The notes under the pieces: generated by a model
Seen by the model: only the letters and a program-made list of their open reading frames with translations
The model's database searches: none
Told to the model about the DNA's origin: nothing
Made by a program: the position numbers and the translations under genes
NCBI GenBank assembly: GCA_963756575.1
Contig: CAVWOM010000009.1
Coordinates: 186,001-250,000, forward strand
Reading direction: 5' to 3'
Length of the DNA: 64,000 bases
From: Palsa-504 sp963756575
GTDB taxonomy: Bacteria; Actinomycetota; Actinomycetes; Streptosporangiales; Streptosporangiaceae
In this document: positions 17,278 to 25,115 of the stretch, in pieces
How positions within the stretch are numbered: the stretch's first letter is position 1
Layout of the letters: every line of letters starts with the position of its first letter

Positions 17278-18117
17278 GTGGCGATGACCATCCAGGACAT
17301 TGACCGGAGCACGTTCGAGGCGGACTGGGCCGCGTGGCACCGCCAGCACGAGGAACTGCGGGCCGGCCCGCACGGCTTCCTCGCGATCACCGGGCGGCAC
17401 TGGCTGACCGCCGAGCCGCAGCGCTTCGACGACGCCCCCGGCGCCTGGTCAGCGGCCGATGACACCGTAACGGTCACGCTCGATGACGGCGAAGACCTCG
17501 CGGTGGACGGTGAGCCGGTGCACGGGACATACACCTTCGCCCCGATCCCCGAGCGCGGCCAGGTCAACGCCATCTCTGGCGACGCCGCCATCGAAGTGGC
17601 CAGGCGCGGCGGCCACATGATCGTCCGGCCCCGGCATCCCGGTCATCCCACCCGGACCGGCTACCCGGGTACCCCCGCCTACGACCCGGACCCGCATTGG
17701 GTCATCGAGGGCCGGTACCTGCCCTACGACGAGCCGCGCGATGTCACCGTCGGCGCGGTGGTGGAGGGCCTGCAGCACGTGTACGACGCCCCCGGCGAGA
17801 TCGAGCTCACCGTGGACGGCCAGACCCTCCGGCTGATCGCCTTCAACGGCTATAAGCCAGGCAGCCTGGGTGTCCTGTTCACCGACGCGACCTCAGGCGT
17901 CACCACGTACCCGGCCAACCGCTCGCTTCCGGTCGCGGCGCCGGCGGCTGACGGCACGGTCACCCTCGACTTCAACCGTGCCGTCAACCTGCCCTGCGCC
18001 TACACCGAGTTCGCCACCTGCCCGCTACCGCCCGCCGGGAACCATCTCCCGGTCGCGGTCGAGGCGGGGGAGAAGATGCCCCGTGAGCAGCGCCCGCCGG
18101 CCGGCCGCATCCCCTAG
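17278..18117 (+). CDS. DUF1684 family protein
   Basis: 279 residues. It has the family landmarks HGFLAITGRHWL, the middle DPDPHWVIEGRYLPYDEPR and the C-terminal DFNRAVNLPCAYTEF with CPLPPAGNHLPVAVEAGE. Function unknown; no signal peptide, so cytoplasmic. It starts at ATG 17,284 or GTG 17,278. The gene ends against the decayed glycosidase on the other strand. Confidence 0.85.
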   Translation: MAMTIQDIDRSTFEADWAAWHRQHEELRAGPHGFLAITGRHWLTAEPQRFDDAPGAWSAADDTVTVTLDDGEDLAVDGEPVHGTYTFAPIPERGQVNAISGDAAIEVARRGGHMIVRPRHPGHPTRTGYPGTPAYDPDPHWVIEGRYLPYDEPRDVTVGAVVEGLQHVYDAPGEIELTVDGQTLRLIAFNGYKPGSLGVLFTDATSGVTTYPANRSLPVAAPAADGTVTLDFNRAVNLPCAYTEFATCPLPPAGNHLPVAVEAGEKMPREQRPPAGRIP

Positions 18118-18123
18118 GGCGCA

Positions 18124-18650
18124 CCGTCCCGGTCTTCTCCTGGACCGTGCCCGTGCTCGCGTGCGCGATGTTGTCCACGAACGCGGGCAGCTGGAACAGC
18201 ACCGGCCCGGAAGCCAGCGAGATGGCCTGACCGCGCAGCCAGGAGCTGGGCACTCCGCGCCCTACCACCAGGCTGCCGTCGGACCTCTGCGCGGCCAGCG
18301 AGTCGAGCAGCGTCACGCTGGCGTTGGCGATACCCCAGGCGTGCGGGGAGAAGCCGTTACCCGCCTCCGGGTGCACCCCGGTCCACGGCGAGCCCAGGTT
18401 CGGGAACTGCTGGCTCTCCCACCACGAGTACGGCCCGTCCTGCCCGTTCGCGATCATGACCTGGTAGCTGGCGATGCCCTGGGACCGGTAGTCGCGTTGC
18501 CGCTGACCGTAGCCGTTGACCCCGGTCTTCAGCTCGTCGCCGGCCCGGATGATCTGGGTGTAGATGAACCCGCTGTTGTAGGCGTTGATCAGGCTCGCGT
18601 CCGGCAGCTTGGTGATCTGCGCGACGCCGGCCAGCCACGACCCCCTGGCT
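18124..18650 (-). pseudogene. C-terminal remnant of a glycosidase-like protein
   Basis: About 175 codons look coding (LINAYNSGFIYTQIIRAGDE, GPYSWWESQQFPNLGSPWTG, EAGNGFSPHAWGIANASVTL, LVVGRGVPSSWLRG) and resemble the end of an (alpha/alpha)6 glycoside hydrolase-like protein. Upstream (18,650-18,860) the frame becomes noise with no start, and the end runs into the DUF1684 gene. The catalytic part is missing. Function cannot be active as it stands. Confidence 0.6.
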
Positions 18651-18716
18651 GTTGCCGGCCTTCTGGCGTACGCCTGCGGGTTACTCCGTGTGCCGCGGCA
18701 ATCATCCGTAAGCAGG

Positions 18717-19274
18717 ATGCGCGGCCGGATCGTCCTGCGGCATCCTGGCAGGGTGGGGATTACCGGCGCTCCGCCGCAGGCCGCTCCCGCCCGGCGGCGG
18801 GTCCCGGCCCGGACCCGGCTGGACTTCTGGTTCGACGGGACGCTCCTGGTGGCGTACACGCTGGCCTACAGCCTGGGGTTCACCGGGCTCGCCATCCACG
18901 AGTGGCTCGGTCTCGGCATCGGGCTGGCCCTGCTGCTCCACCTCACGCTGCACTGGGACTGGGTGGTCCGCACCACCAGGAAACTGTTCACCCGGAGCGG
19001 CCGGGATCGCGGTCTTTGGGTGCTTAACCTGGCTCTGCTGGTCGTCATGACGCTGTGCGTGCTCTCCGGCGTGCTGATCAGCCAGGTCGCGCTCTACCAG
19101 CTCGGGATCACCGTTCACCCCGGGCCGTTCTGGACGAACGTGCACGACACCACCTCCAAGCTGACCCTGATCCTCGTCTCGGTGCACGTCGCGGTGCGCT
19201 GGCGCTGGATCGTCAGCGTCGGCCGCCGTCTGCTCGGTAACCTTCGGCCGGGCCGCTCGCGGAGGTCCCGGTGA
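18717..19274 (+). CDS. DUF4405 four-helix membrane protein
   Basis: 185 residues with four membrane helices: LLVAYTLAYSLGFTGLAIHE, GLALLLHLTLHWDWVV, LLVVMTLCVLSGVLISQV and LTLILVSVHVAVRWRWIV. Conserved His residues in or next to the helices suggest a cytochrome b-like haem protein, as proposed for DUF4405. The family-like region starts about 35 residues in, so the start may lie further down. It overlaps the next gene by GTGA. Confidence 0.72.
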   Translation: MRGRIVLRHPGRVGITGAPPQAAPARRRVPARTRLDFWFDGTLLVAYTLAYSLGFTGLAIHEWLGLGIGLALLLHLTLHWDWVVRTTRKLFTRSGRDRGLWVLNLALLVVMTLCVLSGVLISQVALYQLGITVHPGPFWTNVHDTTSKLTLILVSVHVAVRWRWIVSVGRRLLGNLRPGRSRRSR

Positions 19275-19813
19275 AGTTCGCCCGGCAGCTGGCCGCCGTC
19301 CTGCTCCTGGTGGGCACGATCGTCGCCCTGGGCCTGGCCTGGGGACATCTCAGCGGAGCAGGCCAGTCGTTTCCAGGCGGCTTCGGGTTCGCCGGCGGGG
19401 GCGGCGGCCCCGGCTTCAGCCTGTCCGATTCCCGCGACCTGATCAGGACCGCCGAGATCGAGGCCCTCATCATGACCGTGGTGATCACGATCAGCGCCAT
19501 CCGCCTCGTGCGCCGTCGGCGGGCCCGTCGCGCCGGCCCTGGCCCGGTCCCCGGCCCGTCAGAGCATGATCCCGTGTTAGCAGCGGGTCAGGGAGGGGTC
19601 AGGCAGCTTTCTGAGGCGCGGCCGAGGAAGGCGGTGGCGCACTTGAAGGTCTCGCCGACGGGCGGGCCCGCCAGCCGGGCCTGGTACTCCCGGTACCGGG
19701 TCATCTCCCACTCCTGCCCGCGGGCCGGCAGCGAGTCGAGCCCGGGCTCGGGCAGCGGCCGCCAGGACCAGGACGCGATGGCGGCCGACCCTGGCTTGAT
19801 GAAGTCGGCGTGA
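19271..19813 (+). CDS. small two-helix membrane protein coupled to DUF4405
   Basis: Starts at GTG overlapping the DUF4405 stop. The first ~95 residues look real: a membrane segment (LAAVLLLVGTIVALGLAWG), a Gly-rich linker (FGFAGGGGGPGF), a second segment (IEALIMTVVITISAIRLV) and a basic tail. From about 19,560 the frame is antisense to the convergent gene ending at 19,588 and looks non-coding, so the true end may have been lost by a frame error near 19,560. Probably a partner of the DUF4405 protein. Confidence 0.5.
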   Translation: MKFARQLAAVLLLVGTIVALGLAWGHLSGAGQSFPGGFGFAGGGGGPGFSLSDSRDLIRTAEIEALIMTVVITISAIRLVRRRRARRAGPGPVPGPSEHDPVLAAGQGGVRQLSEARPRKAVAHLKVSPTGGPASRAWYSRYRVISHSCPRAGSESSPGSGSGRQDQDAMAADPGLMKSA

Positions 19814-20211
19814 TCCAGGTAGTAACCCATCTGGTTCCTGACGAACCGCAGGCCGCCGAACGTGCCCTCGATGACGTCACGCTCGTCCGGGCCGTGACCG
19901 GCCAGGACGGCGTCGTAGGCGTCCGGGTGGTAGCGCACCAGGGTGGCGTCCACCATGGTGACCCACCACACCGCCTCGCTGACCGCCGCGAACGCGTGCG
20001 GCTGGTCCCAGCCCCGGGCCCGCAGCAGCCGGTCGATCGTTTCCCGCATCGCGGTGATCGTCCAGTCCAGCGCGTCACCCACGGCCGCGGGGCCGCTGGC
20101 GTTCAGCCGGTTCCACGCGACCCGGCAGCGGGCCGAGCAAAAGCGCGCGTGCTCCCGGCGCGGGGTGAACCCGGCGCCGCACTGCGCACAGTTCCTGGTG
20201 TCGGTCACCAC
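19588..20211 (-). CDS. conserved zinc-ribbon protein
   Basis: 207 residues beginning near VVTDTRNCAQCGAGF. The Cys set CAQC...FCSARCR forms a treble-clef or zinc ribbon at the N-terminus. The rest is helical (WTITAMRETIDRLLRARGWD, EAVWWVTMVDATLVRYHPDA, GTFGGLRFVRNQMGYY). Similar proteins of unknown role are common in actinomycetes. The GTG at 20,211 (or 20,208) is chosen because the family starts just before the first Cys; a longer upstream frame is not supported. Confidence 0.7.
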   Translation of the reverse strand: MVTDTRNCAQCGAGFTPRREHARFCSARCRVAWNRLNASGPAAVGDALDWTITAMRETIDRLLRARGWDQPHAFAAVSEAVWWVTMVDATLVRYHPDAYDAVLAGHGPDERDVIEGTFGGLRFVRNQMGYYLDHADFIKPGSAAIASWSWRPLPEPGLDSLPARGQEWEMTRYREYQARLAGPPVGETFKCATAFLGRASESCLTPP

Positions 20212-20365
20212 ACTCCATGTTACGCGTAACGGGTACGCTACCTGCGTCGAAACGTTTAAGTCGGAATGAACACTTGATGACGGGAAGGCGTCTTGCGCCC
20301 TGTCTGCCCCGAGCCCGCGGTCGCGCTGGGATACTCGACGGCACGGAAACCGGAACGGGGCTGCG

Positions 20366-20959
20366 GTGACTTCGACGATACTGACGCAGATCGACGATGC
20401 CCTGACGGCGGCGGCCATCGTCATCGGCGGCGCTTTCGCCTACCTCAAGTTCATCAAGGGCCGGGTGCTCAACGCCGCGGTCGGCTATGAGATCACGGCG
20501 GCCGTGACGGCGCACACGGTCACCCGCAGGCACACGCCGCTCCACTCTTCCACCGGGGCCATCGCGGTCGAGGTGGCGATCAGGAACAACGGCCAGGTCG
20601 CCCTCACCGTGCCGCGGGACTCCGTGCAGCTCGTTTCGGTCAGCTCGATCACCGCGGAGGAACTCGGCCGCCACGGGCACGACCTGACCCAGGAGCCGGT
20701 GAGCTGGAAGGAGCCCGATGCGTACTTCGCCAGCGCGAACATCCTGCTCGACGACGGCGAGGAGCCATCGGCCGACCTGGTGCTCGGACCGGGGGATGTG
20801 CTCACGCTGGCCGCGGTGTTCGCCGTCCCCAGCGGGCATAACGCCGCCGCCTACCTCGTTGTCCTGAACAGCTACACCGTCTCCCGCCGGTGGCTGCGGC
20901 TTTCCGGCCGCTGGAGCGAGACGCGTAAACTGGTAGTGCCTGACCAGGAAGCTGTCTAG
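20366..20959 (+). CDS. membrane-anchored hypothetical protein
   Basis: 197 residues from GTG. One N-terminal hydrophobic segment (LTAAAIVIGGAFAYLKFI) is followed by a beta-rich domain (GAIAVEVAIRNNGQVALTVP, VLGPGDVLTLAAVFAVP, YLVVLNSYTVSRRWLRLSGR). No named family is recognised. It is followed 12 bases later by a small zinc-ribbon gene, probably in one transcript. Confidence 0.65.
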   Translation: MTSTILTQIDDALTAAAIVIGGAFAYLKFIKGRVLNAAVGYEITAAVTAHTVTRRHTPLHSSTGAIAVEVAIRNNGQVALTVPRDSVQLVSVSSITAEELGRHGHDLTQEPVSWKEPDAYFASANILLDDGEEPSADLVLGPGDVLTLAAVFAVPSGHNAAAYLVVLNSYTVSRRWLRLSGRWSETRKLVVPDQEAV

Positions 20960-20971
20960 GCGAATGGAGTC

Positions 20972-21157
20972 GTGGTGGCATTCGAATCTGGCGCCCCGCG
21001 GCCGCCCGGAGCCATGAGCAAGCCCCCGCGACGGCTGCGGCGCAGCTGCCCGCACGATGGCGGCGACCTGCTTCGTGACGCCCTCGGCGAGTTTATCTGC
21101 GAGGTCTGCGGCCGGGCCTGCAACGAGGAAGGCACCGACCCGGGCCGGGACGGCTGA
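20972..21157 (+). CDS. small zinc-ribbon-like protein
   Basis: 61 residues from GTG; an ATG 14 codons later is also possible. CPHDGG, then ICEVCGRAC, gives the paired cysteines of a zinc ribbon, preceded by a basic stretch (KPPRRLRRS). No function can be assigned. It lies 12 bases after the membrane-anchored gene. Confidence 0.5.
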   Translation: MVAFESGAPRPPGAMSKPPRRLRRSCPHDGGDLLRDALGEFICEVCGRACNEEGTDPGRDG

Positions 21158-21447
21158 CCCCTCTCGCGCTAAGCGGCTCGGCCCGCCCCCTCTGCGAGCC
21201 GGAACCGCCCGGCGCGTCCTCGCCCACGTGTCCCGTGACACCGCGTGCAGCAGCAGCCTGCCAGTCACATGGCCGCGACCCCATGCAAAACTTCGCAGAA
21301 CCGCAGATTTCCGGGCCAGTCGGGCCAGTCGGCCAGGCGGACCGGGCGGGCGGACCTCGAGCGGGGGTGATACGGGCGACGGCAGGGATCTTCTCACGGA
21401 AACTCCCGCTTCGCCCTCCACGAATCCGGAGTGCCGCCTTGGCGATG
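21158..21447. other. intergenic stretch without recognised features
   Basis: 290 bases between a plus-strand gene end and a minus-strand gene end. Open frames on both strands here look like high-GC noise. No hairpin with a long perfect stem was seen. Confidence 0.5.
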
Positions 21448-22233
21448 TCAGTATCCGCCGCTGTCGCGGTCAACGGGGGTGGCGGTCGCGGGCGCCTGGC
21501 CGCCCCCCACGACGATCTCGTGCCACTGCCCGCCGCCGGACCACACGCCGTTCCCCTTGGCCTGCCCCGGGTTCGTGTCCGCGCTGGCGGTGTACAGCGG
21601 GTGCCCGTCGTAGGTGGCCTGCAGCGACCCGTCCGGGCGCGCGATCGCGCCGAGGGTCCCGGTGACCCCGGCGCCCCTGACCGCGGGCGCGGTCACCGGC
21701 GGCCAGGCCCGGGCGCAGCTCGCCTCGCACGCCGACATCGTGGCGTTATCCGGCCCGAACCAGTAGAGGGTGTAGCCCTCGGCGTCGGTCAGCACGGTGA
21801 CGTCGCCGACCCGGTCGGTCTCCAGGATCGTCGCCGCCGTCGCGGTCCCGGAGCCGGGCGGCTGGGCCAGCCGCAGCGCCCAGCCCGTGCCGGCCACGAC
21901 CACCAGGGCGACGACGGCCAGTGCCAGCAGCCAGCGGCGCCGTCGCCGGCGCCGCGCCACGTTGCGCATCAGCCTGCTGAGCTGCGCCCCGCCGGGCGCG
22001 GATCCGGCTGGCCGGCCCCGCGGCGGATCCTGGCCGGGCATCTCCGCCGCCACCTGGCAGGCCGGCCGGCGCAGCAGGCCGGGCAGCCCGGCCAGGTCAG
22101 CCAGTTCGGCCCGGCAGGCCGCGCAGGACGCCAGGTGCCGCACCACCACCGCCCGGTCGGCGGGAAGGATGGAGCCGGTCAGGTATACACCCAGCTGCGA
22201 CCGGACCCCGGCGCACGCACCCGAACTACCCAT
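21448..22233 (-). CDS. zinc-finger anti-sigma-like protein fused to secreted lipoprotein repeats
   Basis: 261 residues from ATG 22,233. The cytoplasmic N-terminus has the anti-sigma HxxxCxxC motif (HLASCAACRAEL), then a very basic stretch (RRRRRRR) and one membrane segment (LLALAVVALVVVAGTGWAL). The outer part carries two repeats of the kind found in secreted Lipoprotein_15/COG4315 proteins (YTLYWFGPDNATMSACEASC, then YDGHPLYTASADTNPGQAKG, NGVWSGGGQWHEIVVGG). The combination suggests an envelope sensor that holds a sigma factor, but no sigma gene is adjacent. Confidence 0.75.
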   Translation of the reverse strand: MGSSGACAGVRSQLGVYLTGSILPADRAVVVRHLASCAACRAELADLAGLPGLLRRPACQVAAEMPGQDPPRGRPAGSAPGGAQLSRLMRNVARRRRRRRWLLALAVVALVVVAGTGWALRLAQPPGSGTATAATILETDRVGDVTVLTDAEGYTLYWFGPDNATMSACEASCARAWPPVTAPAVRGAGVTGTLGAIARPDGSLQATYDGHPLYTASADTNPGQAKGNGVWSGGGQWHEIVVGGGQAPATATPVDRDSGGY

Positions 22234-22384
22234 ATATAACCGCCCAGCCCTGTGTCTCCCCTGCCCGGTAGAACGTCCGTACCCGCAGGTCAGTTCACCC
22301 GCCGCCGTCCACGCTCTGAACACGGACGCCAGGACCGGACGGTTCACGGCGGCGACGCCGCGGCCTGCACGTTACGCTGCGTCC

Positions 22385-23020
22385 GTGCTCCTCCCTCACT
22401 GGCGTGCCTGCCTGGCCGCCGCCGCCGCACTGTGCCTCACCAGCTGCTCCTCGGCGGCCCTGTCAGCCCTCACGGTCCCATCCAGCTCGTCGGCCGCCGT
22501 CGGCGGCGATGCCGCCAGCACGGCCGGGAACTCCTCCGTAGCCTCCGGCCACGCGCTGCTCCGCGTCCACGACCCGCGCCGGGTCACCGGCACGATGCCC
22601 GCTCACTGCACTTTCAGGGATCACGGCCAGCTGCCCGACCCGCGGTGCACGCCTGGGGCCGTCGACCCGGTCGTCACGCAGGGGAACCTGCGCTCGACCA
22701 TCTGCCATCCGGGATACACCAAGACGGTAAGACCGTCGTCGTCGCAGACCGACACGTTCAAGTACGACGTGGCCTACCCGGCCTACAGCGAGCCGCATTC
22801 CAAGAGGACCGAGCTCGACCACCTGGTCTCACTGGAACTCGGCGGCGCCAACGACGCCGCCAACCTGTGGCCGGAGTACCCGCCCACCCCCAACCCCAAG
22901 GACAAGGTGGAGAACGCTCTGCACGCCGCCGTCTGCGACGGCAAGGTCACGCTGAAAGCCGCGCAGAACGCCATTGCCGCCAACTGGGAGACGGCCGAGC
23001 GCAAACTAGGCCTCAGCTAA
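22385..23020 (+). CDS. secreted HNH-type nuclease lipoprotein
   Basis: 211 residues. The N-terminus has a signal peptide with a lipobox-like LTSC, so it is probably lipid-anchored outside the membrane. The C-terminal half has KRTELDHLVSLELGGANDAA, NLWPEYP and an NPKDKVENAL stretch, the pattern of extracellular HNH endonucleases (DH metal motif plus Asn and His/Lys). The GTG at 22,385 is chosen because it gives a normal signal peptide. It might degrade external DNA. Confidence 0.75.
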   Translation: MLLPHWRACLAAAAALCLTSCSSAALSALTVPSSSSAAVGGDAASTAGNSSVASGHALLRVHDPRRVTGTMPAHCTFRDHGQLPDPRCTPGAVDPVVTQGNLRSTICHPGYTKTVRPSSSQTDTFKYDVAYPAYSEPHSKRTELDHLVSLELGGANDAANLWPEYPPTPNPKDKVENALHAAVCDGKVTLKAAQNAIAANWETAERKLGLS

Positions 23021-23030
23021 GGTGCCGATC

Positions 23031-24316
23031 ATGATCGACGCCGCGGACCGTGACCTGCTCCCGCTCTTCCCCGAGTACAGCTCGGTCTCGCCGGACGGGG
23101 AGCTGGCCATCGGCGGCGTCGGCGTGCGTGAGCTCGCCGAGCGCTTCGGCACGCCCGCCTACATCGTCGACGAGGCCGGCCTGCGCGCCCAGGCCCGCCG
23201 GTTCTCCGACGGCCTCGCCGCCCGCCACCCGAACTCCGGCGTGTCGTTCGCCTCCAAGTCGTTCCCCTGCCTGGCCGCCTACCAGGTGGCCGCCGCCGAA
23301 GGCCTCAGCATCGACGTGGCCGGGCCGGCGAGCTCGTCATGGCCCTGGCCGCCGGGGTCCCGCCCGAGCAGCTCTACCTGCACGGCAACGCCAAGACCAC
23401 CGCCGAGCTGACCATGGCCCTCGACGCGGGCGTGGGGACCGTGGTGGTGGACAACTTCGACGACATCGACCGGCTCGAGCAGCTCGCCACGAAGCCGCAA
23501 AAAGTACTGATCCGGATCATCCCCGGGGTGGCGCCGGTCACCCACGAGTCCCAGTCCACCGGCGGCGACGACTCCAAGTTCGGGCTGCCCCTGGACCAGG
23601 CCCGCGAGGCCATCGCCCGGATCAGGGGAAGCCAGCAGCTGCACCTGGATGGCCTCCACTTGCACATCGGGTCGCAGATCCTGGACACCGAGCCGTTCGC
23701 CCGGGCGGTCGAGGCGGTGTCCGTGCTCGGCGCGTTCGACGTCTACGACGTCGGCGGCGGTCTCGGCGTCCGCTACACCCTGGCCGATCGGGCGCCCACG
23801 GTCGAGGAGTACCTCGACACGATCGCCGCGGCCGCCCGCACGTACCTCCCGGGCGGCGCGAAGCTGCTGATCGAGCCGGGCCGGTCGCTGGTGGCCCGCT
23901 CGTGCGTCACGCTGTACCGGGTCACCACCGTCAAGCGCACCGGCCGCACCTTCGTCGCGGTGGACGGCGGCATGGCCGACAACCTCGACGCGGCGCTCAC
24001 CGGCCAGGGCTTCGAAGCCGCCCTGGCCACCCGGATGACCGCCGGGCCGGACGAGGTAACCCAGCTCGTCGGCCGCCAGTGCGAGTCCGGTGACCTGCTC
24101 GTGGACCGCCTGCCGCTGCCCGCGCCCCGGGTCGGTGACCTGATCGCGATGCCGGTCACCGGCGCGTACACGTACACGCTGGCCAACAACTACAACGGCG
24201 CGCTGCGCCCGCCCATCGTGTTCTGCCGGGATGGAAAAGCCAAGATCATGGCCGAACGGGAGACCCACGACCACGTCCTGTCCCTGCACCGCCCCGCGCT
24301 GGAGTCGCCCCGTTGA
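23031..24316 (+). pseudogene. lysA: diaminopimelate decarboxylase with one frame break
   Basis: A full-length PLP decarboxylase of the lysA type if one frame break is repaired. The first part ends near GLSIDVAG and the second resumes with VMALAAGVPPEQLYLHGNAK. The PLP lysine motif (FASKSFPC), the HIGSQI motif, the GGGLGV phosphate loop, and C-terminal EPGRSLVA and CESGD are all there. The break is near 23,325 in a run of G and C and is repaired by adding one C, so a sequencing error is likely. It would convert meso-diaminopimelate to lysine. Its stop overlaps the start of the cation efflux gene. Confidence 0.8.
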
Positions 24317-25115
24317 GCGAACCCCGCGATCCGCTCGCGCTGATACCGCAGCTGCGCGGGTCAACCACGTCGGAGAGCCTCACCACGGTCCTGGTGGCCA
24401 CGGCCGGGAGGCGTACGTGTGGGCGCTGTTCGCCGCGCTCGGGCTGTTCGTGGCCGGCGGCGCGGTCTCGGTCACGCACGGCGTCCAGGAGCTGTTCCAC
24501 CCCGAGCCGGCCGGGCATTTCGTCATCGGGTACATCGTGCTGGCCGTGTCCTTCCTGCTCGAGGGAACCTCGTTCCTGCAGTCGGTCCGGCAGGCCAGAT
24601 CCGAGGCCGCCTCGTTCCAGCGGGACCTGATCGAGCACGTGCTGGCCACCTCCGACCCCACCTTGCGGGCCGTGTTCGCCGAGGACTCCGCCGCCCTGAC
24701 CGGCCTGGTCATCGCCGCGGCCGGGCTGGGCCTGCACCAGCTGACCGGCTCGGCGACGCCGGACGCCATCGCGTCGATTCTGGTCGGCGCGCTGCTCGGC
24801 GTCGTCGCGATCATCTTGATCAACCGCAACCTGCGGTTCCTGGTCGGCGAGGAAGCCGACCCCCGGGTCCGGTCGGCCGCTATCCGGGCCCTGCTCGCGA
24901 TGCCGGAGGTGGCCCGGGTCACCTACCTGCGGCTGGAAATCGTCGGCCCGCGGATGATCTACGTCACCGGCGACGTCGACCTCACCGGCGACGACAGCGA
25001 ATCTCACGTGGCCGTCCGGCTGCGCGCGCTGGAGGCCGAATTCTGCGCGACCCCGGCGGTGGCCGGCGCCGTGCTGAGCCTGTCCGCTCCCGACGAGCCC
25101 GACCTCCAGCCCTAG
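24313..25115 (+). pseudogene. cation diffusion facilitator with internal deletion
   Basis: The N-terminal end (SEPRDPLALIPQLRGSTTSE, then SLTTVLVA) is joined directly, out of frame, to REAYVWALFAALGLFVAGG. In normal cation efflux (CDF) proteins about 45-50 residues lie between, containing helices 1-2 and the first metal-site motif. The rest is complete: helices 3-6 and the C-terminal domain. The second metal motif reads EDSAALTGL. Either the gene has suffered a deletion of roughly 140 bases or the assembly collapsed. It starts at TTG overlapping lysA. Confidence 0.75.
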
